Source of the DNA: Acidobacteriaceae bacterium
GTDB taxonomy: Bacteria > Acidobacteriota > Terriglobia > Terriglobales > Acidobacteriaceae
Assembly: GCA_003156235.1 (NCBI GenBank)
Contig: PMGP01000177.1
Coordinates: 1 to 10,346 of the forward strand
DNA: 10,346 bases
Reading direction: 5' to 3'
Position numbers and translations under genes: made by a program. The notes under the pieces were generated by a model. The model worked only from the letters and a program-made list of their open reading frames with translations. It did no database searches and had not been told where the DNA came from. Positions within the stretch are counted from its first letter, which is position 1; each line of letters begins with the position of its first letter. Positions 5,327-10,346 of the stretch are shown in pieces.

Positions 5327-7003
5327 ATGCCTGTAATAATTGGAAGCTATTGGGATACCTACCTGCGCAAGCATCCAATCTTGGAATGCTACTACCAACG
5401 ATTGATTATGAATATCCATAACCGGGAGAGTCAGATTTCCTTGAGGCGGCTGAGCATATTAGCCAGTCTTGTGATCCTGATGATTCTGCTGGCGGGCATC
5501 ACCCTCATTCTTAGGCATGAATCAAGCGTACAGATTGCCAATCAGATTTCGGTCACTCAGACGATGCAGGTTCTTACCGAGTTGGAGAGAACTGAATCGC
5601 TTCTCAGAGATGCCAATACCGGATTGCAGGACTTTATTTATACTGGCGACCAGAAATATCTTGATTCCTATTACATGGCTGTCGCCACGGTAAAGCCATG
5701 CGTTGAAGACATAAAGCATTTAACCGCAAACAATCCCCGTCAAAATGCGCGGATTCTCGCGCTACACAGCCAGACCCAGGCAAAGCTGGATGAACTTGCC
5801 CAGATTCTCCTTCTCCACAGATTGAGCAGATTCGATGAGGCTAATGCGCTGGTCAACTCCGGCGCTGGTCTGAGCGCGATGAACAATATCCATAACCTGG
5901 TTATGCAGATGAAGCAGGAAGAAACTTCAGTGGAAGCCTCTCGAACCGGTACTTTGAAATGGCGCACACGCTTTACCAACATTTTGATATTTATGTCCGG
6001 CTTCACCAAGGCGCTGATTTTGGGTGCCTTGGCTTATTTAATTATTCTCGAAATCAATAATAGTGAAAATTTCCTTCATGAGATACAAAGGCGCGAGGAG
6101 TGGTACAGGGTGACGCTCACCTCCATTGCCGATGCGGTGATCTGCACCGACGCTGAAGATCAAATCACCTTTATTAATCCTGTTGCGGAACGATTGACAG
6201 GCTGGCCGCTGTCGGATGCTACTGGTCACCTTATCGACGATGTCTTTCAGATTGTAGATGCCACGACTCGTAAAGCCATTGCCAGTTCGACTATAAAGGA
6301 AATCGAGCATAATCAAACCGAAAAACTGACGATAGGCCGTATTCTCATTCGTCGAAGCGGAGATGAAATCTTCATTGAAGACTCCATTGCGCCAATTTAC
6401 AATCGTGGTGGAAAACTTTCCGGATCGGTCATTGTCTTCCGCGACGTAAGCAAAGCAAAGGCGTTAGCTGAACAGATCGTCTATGCATCGCAGCATGATT
6501 CTCTTACCGGTTTGCCCAACCGGACGCTTTTGATCGACAGGATTAATCAGGCCATTGCCTTGTCATGGCGAAATATGGATCAGGTTGCGGTGCTCTTTCT
6601 GGACCTGGATGGTTTCAAGCACATTAACGATTCCCTGGGGCACCTGACAGGCGACAGGCTGCTTCAATCCATCGCTACACGCTTGCAAGAGTGCGTACGC
6701 AACCCCGATACGGTCTGCCGACTGGGAGGGGATGAATTCGTCATATTGCTTCAAGAAGTCGCGTACAATGAAGATGCCGCCATTACAGCAAAGAGAGTGT
6801 TGCAGACCGTTTCGGAGCCTCATTTTATCGACGAGCACAATCTGTATGTCACCGCCAGCATGGGGGTGAGTATCTATCCTGACGATGGGGCTGATGCCGA
6901 GATCCTCATCAAGAATGCGGATACTGCAATGTATCAGGCAAAGGAAGATGGACGCCAGAACTACAAGTTCTTCAAGCAAGACATGAATATCCGCGCCGTG
7001 TAA
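5327..7003 (+). CDS. Membrane diguanylate cyclase, CHASE3-PAS-GGDEF (former GGDEF-EAL hybrid)
   Basis: The protein has 558 residues from the ATG at 5327, which has GGGAGG at 5312-5317. An ATG at 5408, just before the first membrane segment, is a possible alternative. It should make cyclic di-GMP from two GTP at the inner membrane. Domain order: transmembrane helix LSILASLVILMILLAGITLI (about 42-62); CHASE3 sensor outside the cytoplasm (about 65-215), with the LRDANTGLQDFIYTGDQKYLD signature; second membrane helix (about 217-243); PAS domain (about 258-376); GGDEF domain (385 to end). GGDEF is intact at 467-471. An inhibitory I-site RNPD sits exactly five residues before it, so product feedback is expected. 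HDSLTGLPNR and DLDGFKHINDSLGH match active enzymes. The TAA at 7001-7003 cuts off a downstream EAL domain whose first codons are still present, so phosphodiesterase activity has been lost. Confidence 0.93.
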   Translation: MPVIIGSYWDTYLRKHPILECYYQRLIMNIHNRESQISLRRLSILASLVILMILLAGITLILRHESSVQIANQISVTQTMQVLTELERTESLLRDANTGLQDFIYTGDQKYLDSYYMAVATVKPCVEDIKHLTANNPRQNARILALHSQTQAKLDELAQILLLHRLSRFDEANALVNSGAGLSAMNNIHNLVMQMKQEETSVEASRTGTLKWRTRFTNILIFMSGFTKALILGALAYLIILEINNSENFLHEIQRREEWYRVTLTSIADAVICTDAEDQITFINPVAERLTGWPLSDATGHLIDDVFQIVDATTRKAIASSTIKEIEHNQTEKLTIGRILIRRSGDEIFIEDSIAPIYNRGGKLSGSVIVFRDVSKAKALAEQIVYASQHDSLTGLPNRTLLIDRINQAIALSWRNMDQVAVLFLDLDGFKHINDSLGHLTGDRLLQSIATRLQECVRNPDTVCRLGGDEFVILLQEVAYNEDAAITAKRVLQTVSEPHFIDEHNLYVTASMGVSIYPDDGADAEILIKNADTAMYQAKEDGRQNYKFFKQDMNIRAV

Positions 7004-7109
7004 CGGCAATCCCTTGCGGAGGATTTGCGACAGGCTCTTAACAAAAAAGGAATTCATGTTGCACTACCAGCCCAAGATTAATCTTGACACAGGAGCTATT
7101 ACTGGGGCC
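7004..7109 (+). pseudogene. Remnant of the EAL domain start (cyclic di-GMP phosphodiesterase) of the upstream gene
   Basis: Reading past the TAA in the cyclase frame gives RQSLAEDLRQALNKK, a typical GGDEF-EAL linker. After a frameshift at the A6 run (7043-7048), the +1 frame gives EFMLHYQPKINLDTGAITG, the opening strand of EAL domains. The sequence breaks just before the catalytic EAL triplet would appear and runs into transposase code. Three lesions are therefore visible: a stop, a frameshift (one extra A would explain it) and a deletion or insertion junction near 7107-7112. The remnant cannot hydrolyse cyclic di-GMP. Confidence 0.88.
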
Positions 7110-7565
7110 TACGAGTATCTGCACATCGCCATCGACGACCACTCGCGCATCAGCTTCGCGGCCATCCTGCCCGATCAGAGCAATCGGTCGGCGATTCGCT
7201 TCTTCATCATGGCCCGCGCCCACTTCAATCGCTTCGGCATTACCATCCGCCGCGTCTACAGCGATAACGGCTCCTGCTATCGCCACTGGCTCTATCGCAA
7301 GCTCATGAACGAACTTCATCTCAAACAGCGATTTACGCGCCCCTACACGCCGCGTACCAACGGCAAGGCTGAACGCTTCATCCAGACCGCCCTGCGCGAG
7401 TGGGCCTACGCGCGAAGCTATCAGAACTCAGCAGAAAGAGAAGAACAACTCGAATACTGGCTGCACGACTATAACTTCCACCGCCCACATGTTAGCCTCA
7501 AACTACAGACACCCGCTTCCCGCGCAGGTCTGAATCGGAACAACCTCTTGAGCCTCCACAGCTAG
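7107..7565 (+). pseudogene. IS481-family transposase, C-terminal integrase core only (5' truncated)
   Basis: About 152 residues are retained, from YEYLHIAIDDHSR to NLLSLHS. They match the rve-type catalytic core of IS481/IS3-like transposases. DDE residues are visible: Asp in IDDHS (codons 7134-7139), Asp in SDNGSCYR (7263) and Glu in NGKAERFIQT (7371), with 35 residues between the last two, as expected for D(35)E. PYTPRTNGKAERF, REWAYAR and HDYNFHRPHVSL are family hallmarks. The N-terminal HTH half, around 150 residues, is missing; it was lost together with the rest of the EAL domain. The open frame actually begins at 7014 and fuses EAL residues to this core, but it has no evident function. 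The stop TAG (7563-7565) uses the TA at which the next element is inserted. Confidence 0.88.
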
Positions 7566-7592
7566 AGCATTTTAGTAAATAGTGTAGACTGT
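7565..7592 (+). repeat. Left terminal inverted repeat of the first IS630 element
   Basis: It pairs with 8602-8629 in reverse complement with about five mismatches, and TGTAGAC near its inner end is conserved in both. The flanking TA is at 7563-7564. Confidence 0.85.
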
Positions 7593-7967
7593 CATTGGCG
7601 AGACTCTGCGGCGAACACAGATATGGGGAAAACCTTTGGAGATGATCTGCGCCGTAAATTGCTTTTCGCCTACGATCAAGGTGAGGGAACGCTGCAGGAA
7701 CTGGCCAGTCGTTTTCTGGTGAGCGTTGGCTGGGCGAAGAAGATTTCCGCCGTGCGCAATCGCACCGGTCAAGCCGAGCGAGTGCCTCACAAGCCGGGGC
7801 GTAAACCGCACACCGGAATTAAGGCGCAACAACAGGTGAGGGTCTGGTTTGTTCAGCAGCCCGATCTGACGCTGGCCGAAGTGCAGCAGAAGTTACTCGG
7901 CAACGCGGGTGTTTCGCTTAGCTTGCCCCAAGTCTGGAAGCTGCTGCGAAGACTGGGACTGCGACTT

Positions 7968-7974
7968 AAAAAAA
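7968..7974 (+). other. A7 run at the frame change, possible programmed -1 frameshift site
   Basis: CTT AAA AAA AGT is read in the first frame, and the rest of the transposase continues in the -1 frame as AAG TCG CTC CAC. Runs of A are classic slippage sites in insertion sequences, and some IS630 members make their transposase this way. An ordinary single-base deletion or insertion is equally able to explain it. Confidence 0.5.
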
Positions 7975-8197
7975 GTCGCTCCACGCCACCGAGCGCGATA
8001 CCGAAAGCAATCGCCAACAGCGCGAGGAGTTTGTTGCTCGTATCGCGACGATCTCGCCGGAACACCTGATTTTCCTGGACGAAAGAGGTGTTACCACCTC
8101 GATGACGCGGAGTTATGCGCGCAGCTCTGGAGGCGGGCGCATCTGCGATACAACACCCGGCGGACGCTGGAAAATCATGACCATTCTTGGCGCCATG

Positions 8198-8237
8198 CGG
8201 GGTCCCCAGCGACAGGTCTTCGTCGCTGGGGTGGATC
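8198..8237. repeat. 40-bp palindromic (REP-like) insertion inside the IS630 transposase
   Basis: CCCCAGCGAC (8204-8213) and GTCGCTGGGG (8222-8231) are a perfect 10-bp inverted repeat around the 8-nt loop AGGTCTTC. A second overlapping palindrome, GGGG-T-CCCC, lies at 8199-8207. The segment is exactly the surplus relative to the expected protein and shifts the frame by one base. It occurs once in this window. It looks like a REP or small hairpin element; its exact borders are inferred. Confidence 0.75.
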
Positions 8238-8601
8238 AGCCTGCGCGGAATCATTGCATCGATGACCATCGAAGATGCCACGGATGGCGACATCTTTCTG
8301 GCCTACGTTGAGCGCATTCTGTGTCCAGCGCTCAAGCCCGACGACGTAGTCGTGATGGATAACTTGAGTTCGCACAAGATCAAGGGGGTGCAGCAATTGA
8401 TCGAAAAAGCAGGGGCGGAAGTGCTCTATCTGCCGCCCTACTCGCCCGACCTGAACCCCATCGAGAAAGCATGGTTCAAGCTCAAACAAATCCTTCGCTC
8501 AGCCAAGGCAAGAACCAAAGATGCGCTGGAAAAAGCCATCGCCAAAGCCATCCGGCTGATCACTCCAGACAATGCAAAGGCATGGTTCAATCACTGCATC
8601 A

Positions 8602-8629
8602 ACGGTCTACAGTAATTCCTAAAACGCTC
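8602..8629 (-). repeat. Right terminal inverted repeat of the first IS630 element
   Basis: It is the partner of 7565-7592. The transposase stop codon (8613-8615) lies inside it. The TA at 8630-8631 follows and is shared with the next element. Confidence 0.85.
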
Positions 8630-9720
8630 TAGTGTCCTGAGTCATTAATTCGCTTACAATATCGAGCGACGGAATCCAGGATTTGGTCAGCGGTTTTGTG
8701 CCAGATGAAGGGTTTTGGAGCTCGGTTGTGGTCATCGATGAACTCATCGATGGCCGCTTTGAGTTCTTTGGTTGAGCGATGAACGCCTCGTCGAAGTTGG
8801 CGTTCGGTGAGCAGACGCAAACCACCGTTCCACCAGGTTCAGCCATGAGGCGGAGGTGGGTGTGAAGTGAACATGGAAGCGCGGGTCGTTTGGCCAGCCA
8901 GTCCTGAATTAGCTTTGTCTTGTGCGTTCCGTAGTTGTCCATGATGAGGTGGATGTCTAGTTCTTCGGGCACGTTCTTCTCGATGGTGTCGAGGAAGTTG
9001 CGAAACTCCACGCTAGCGATGACGTTGCTGGTTCTGGCCGATGATATTACCGGTCTTGGTATCCAGCGCGGCAAATAAACTCGTGGTTCCGTGCCGCGCA
9101 TAGTCGTGTGTGCGGCGTTCAATCTGCCCCGGACGCATGGGCAACAGGGGCGCGGTTCTATCCAGAGCTTGTATCTGGCTCTTTTCATCCACACATAAGA
9201 GCAGCGCGCGCTCTGGAGGGTTCATGTAAAGCCCCACGATGTCGCGCACCTTGTCGATGAACAACGGGTCTTTGGATAGCTTGAAGGTCTCGGAGCGATG
9301 CGGGGCGAGCGAAAATGCGCGCCAGATGCGGCTGATCGCGGTCTGGTTGATGCTCGTGGCCGCTGCCATCGTACGGGTCGACCAATGGGTAGCGGCGGGC
9401 GGCTTGCTCTCCAGCGTGCGCACGATTACTTCTTCGATCTGCGCATCGCTCAACTTGCGTGGCTGCCCGGGGCGCGGCTCATCGAGCAGTCCATCCAAAC
9501 CCTGTTCATCAAACCTGCGCCACCATTTACTGACCGTTTGAATGCACGCATGCACTTCTGCGGCAATGGCGGTAGCGGTCAGTCCATCGGAAGCGCGTAA
9601 TACGATCCGCACACGCATCGACAGAGCCTGAGCGGTCTTCCTTCTCCGCGTCCAGCCCTGCAACGTCGAGCGCGCCTCCTCGCTCAGTCTTAACTCCGGC
9701 AATCGGCGTCCTCGTCTCAT
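8629..9720 (-). pseudogene. IS630-family transposase with three single-base frameshifts
   Basis: From the ATG at 9720 (AGGAG at 9728-9732 on the minus strand, 7 nt away), 235 residues run intact. They include an N-terminal HTH (about 47-72, LTATAIAAEV...VSKWWRRF), a KxWxRFxEQGLDGLLDEPRPGQPRKL-like linker, and the catalytic Asp178 in CVDEKSQIQALDRTAP. The frame then breaks near 9015 (extra base, giving TAG), again near 8882-8886 and again near 8815. Each break is explained by one surplus base. Correcting them gives HRSVEFRNFL, LIMDNYGTHKTK (second Asp), TSASWLNLVERWF (Glu), and the C-terminus QLRRGVHRSTKELKAAI...WHKTADQIL. The stop TAG (8629-8631) falls partly outside the element, on the TA duplication. 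The gene is inactive but catalytically complete in outline, so decay looks recent. Confidence 0.9.
8632..8652 (+). repeat. Terminal inverted repeat of the second IS630 element, left copy
   Basis: It is a perfect 21-bp match to the reverse complement of 9768-9788. Confidence 0.93.
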
Positions 9721-9767
9721 GACCTCGCTCCTGTCATGTTAGACGCCTCTCGTTGACATGTGTTTAA

Positions 9768-9788
9768 CGAATTAATGACTCAGGACAC
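9768..9788 (-). repeat. Terminal inverted repeat of the second IS630 element, right copy
   Basis: It is a perfect 21-bp partner of 8632-8652, followed by TA at 9789-9790. Confidence 0.93.
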
Positions 9789-9790
9789 TA

Positions 9791-10346
9791 GGAGACTGTC
9801 GCACATAGAATCGTTTGGTGTGCTGGTCTTGATCATGTTGTGGGGATTACGATTTTGTTGTGGGCCAGAACTTCATTCCTGACACGGTCAACCAGACCCT
9901 TCTGTTTCCACCCTCCCTTCACGACTGGCTTCCTGACGGCCATTTGGCGCGATTTGTCGTGGATGTGGTTTCGGCGTTGGATCTTGATTCGATCTATGCC
10001 TCGTATCGCGAAAAGGATGGCCGCGGTCAGTCGGCTTATGCTCCTGAGATGATGGTCCGCCTTCTTCTGTACGGTTATGCCACGGGCGTTTACAGCTCAC
10101 GCAAAATTGAGAGGCGTACCTGGGAAGACGTTGCTTTTCGCTATCTTTCCGGAGACCAGCATCCGGACCATGCCACGTTGTCGGAGTTTCGCAAACGACA
10201 TCTGACGGCACTGGCTGGACTGTTTACGCAGGCGTTGTTGCTGTGCGCAAAAGCTGGTCTGGGTCAGTTGGGGCATGTGTCGATCGACGGGACAAAGATC
10301 AAGGCAAACGCCAGCAAGCACAAGGCGATGAGCTACAAGCGCATGA
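9791..10346 (+). mobile_element. IS1182-like insertion sequence, left part (continues beyond window)
   Basis: It begins directly after the TA of the second IS630 element with GGAGACTGTCGCACATAG, which looks like a terminal sequence of this kind of element. Part of it could instead be the displaced right end of the IS481 remnant, since both IS630 elements sit between. The right end is not in the window, so the inverted repeat cannot be tested. Confidence 0.6.
9860..10346 (+). CDS. IS1182-like transposase, N-terminal part (3' end outside window)
   Basis: The frame is open from a stop at 9830-9832 to the window end. It reads GQNFIPDTVNQTLLFPPSLHDWLPDGHLARFVVDVV, then PEMMVRLLLYGYATGVYSSRKIERRTWEDVAFRYLSGDQHPDHATLSEFRKRH, a clear DUF772-type N-terminus of IS1182-family transposases. 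VSIDGTKIKANASK follows, carrying the first catalytic Asp (codon 10286). The listed start is a GTG at 9860 and is uncertain. The frame lacks an ATG, and the upstream ATG at 9835 is out of phase by one base; one G fewer in the GGGG at 9842-9845 would bring it into phase. The rest of the gene lies beyond the window, so activity cannot be judged. Confidence 0.85.
   Translation, partial: MGQNFIPDTVNQTLLFPPSLHDWLPDGHLARFVVDVVSALDLDSIYASYREKDGRGQSAYAPEMMVRLLLYGYATGVYSSRKIERRTWEDVAFRYLSGDQHPDHATLSEFRKRHLTALAGLFTQALLLCAKAGLGQLGHVSIDGTKIKANASKHKAMSYKRM

Larger units (their letters stand above)
7623..8615 (+). pseudogene. IS630-family DDE transposase, disrupted by a 40-bp palindromic insertion
   Basis: Three frame segments join into one transposase of about 317 residues. 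Segment 1 (7623 to about 7972) carries the N-terminal HTH, LQELASRFLVSVGWAKKIS. Segment 2 (about 7973-8197, frame -1) carries IFLDERGVTTSM...YARSSGGGRI and MTILGAM. Segment 3 (8238-8615) continues SLRGIIASMTIEDATDGDIF and contains VVVMDNLSSHK and PPYSPDLNPIEKAW. Catalytic Asp (8078), Asp (8358) and Glu (8463) are all retained. The first change of frame coincides with an A7 run, so it may be natural frameshifting. The second is caused by about 40 extra bases (8198-8237); removing them joins GAM directly to SLRGI, as in intact relatives. The start ATG lacks a strong ribosome-binding site. The transposase is almost certainly inactive now. Confidence 0.87.
7565..8629 (+). mobile_element. IS630-family insertion sequence (first, + strand), 1065 bp
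   Basis: The ends are imperfect inverted repeats of about 28 bp: 7565-7592 starts GAGCATTTTAG, and 8602-8629 read in reverse starts GAGCGTTTTAG. Five mismatches were counted. The element is flanked by TA on both sides (7563-7564 and 8630-8631), the target duplication of the IS630/Tc1 group. The size and the transposase inside fit the family. Confidence 0.88.
8632..9788 (-). mobile_element. IS630-family insertion sequence (second, - strand), 1157 bp
   Basis: Perfect 21-bp terminal inverted repeats bound it: 8632-8652 starts GTGTCCTGAGTCATT, and 9768-9788 is its reverse complement. TA lies on both sides (8630-8631 and 9789-9790). Its transposase reads on the minus strand. It abuts the first IS630 element with only the shared TA between them. 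Confidence 0.93.

Noticed and set aside
5019..5378. N-terminal extension of the minus-strand HTH protein to 267 residues
   Set aside because: The extra 120 residues show no domain, and the region has a better-supported + strand small gene and both start regions. Family resemblance begins near LPFCHTELRA.
7909..8265. 118-codon + strand frame within the first IS630 element
   Set aside because: It is neither the HTH frame nor the catalytic frame and matches no part of the transposase.
8619..9194. 191-codon minus-strand frame as an independent gene
   Set aside because: Only its middle (SVEFRNFL to LAKRP) is transposase sequence; it is one segment of the frameshifted IS630 transposase.

Overview
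The window reads as a bacterial accessory region, moderately GC-rich. It holds a damaged type I-C CRISPR-Cas locus, a signalling gene pair and a dense pile of insertion sequences. Acidobacteriota is my weak guess for the host. It rests on the look of the double-HTH protein, the mix of insertion sequences and a REP-like palindrome; nothing here proves it.

Left part (1-4498): all visible cas genes are on the + strand in the canonical I-C order. They are the 3' end of cas3, then cas5c, cas8c and cas7c, with ATGA overlaps at cas5c/cas8c and cas8c/cas7c. Inside cas8c there is a strong Shine-Dalgarno and an in-frame ATG at the place expected for the internally translated small subunit Cas11c. So the visible effector genes (Cas5c, Cas8c, Cas11c, Cas7c) look intact; only the C-terminus of Cas3 is in view. 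The adaptation genes are gone: cas4 stops after 48 codons, cas1 is absent, and at most the last codons of cas2 remain before the leader. The array has six repeats and five spacers, and its repeats are unusually heterogeneous (32-35 nt, six different sequences). The picture is an interference-capable but adaptation-dead, ageing locus.

Middle (4499-7110): a minus-strand protein with two Xre-like helix-turn-helix domains faces a plus-strand pair. The pair is an unrecognised 52-aa ORF with an excellent ribosome-binding site, followed one base later by a membrane CHASE3-PAS-GGDEF diguanylate cyclase. The cyclase was evidently once a GGDEF-EAL hybrid. An in-frame stop, a frameshift at an A6 run and a deletion leave only the first residues of the EAL domain, fused to a transposase.

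Right part (7107-10346): four insertion sequences lie end to end. They are a 5'-truncated IS481-family element, a + strand IS630-family element (7565-8629), a - strand IS630-family element (8632-9788), and the start of an IS1182-like element running off the window. The two IS630 elements share one TA target duplication. Both IS630 transposase genes are broken, the first by a 40-bp palindromic insertion and the second by three single-base insertions.

No tRNA, rRNA or convincing rho-independent terminator was seen. No wholly new system was found. The most informative points are the adaptation-module deletion, the internal Cas11c start, the small ORF coupled to the cyclase, and the palindrome that split a transposase.
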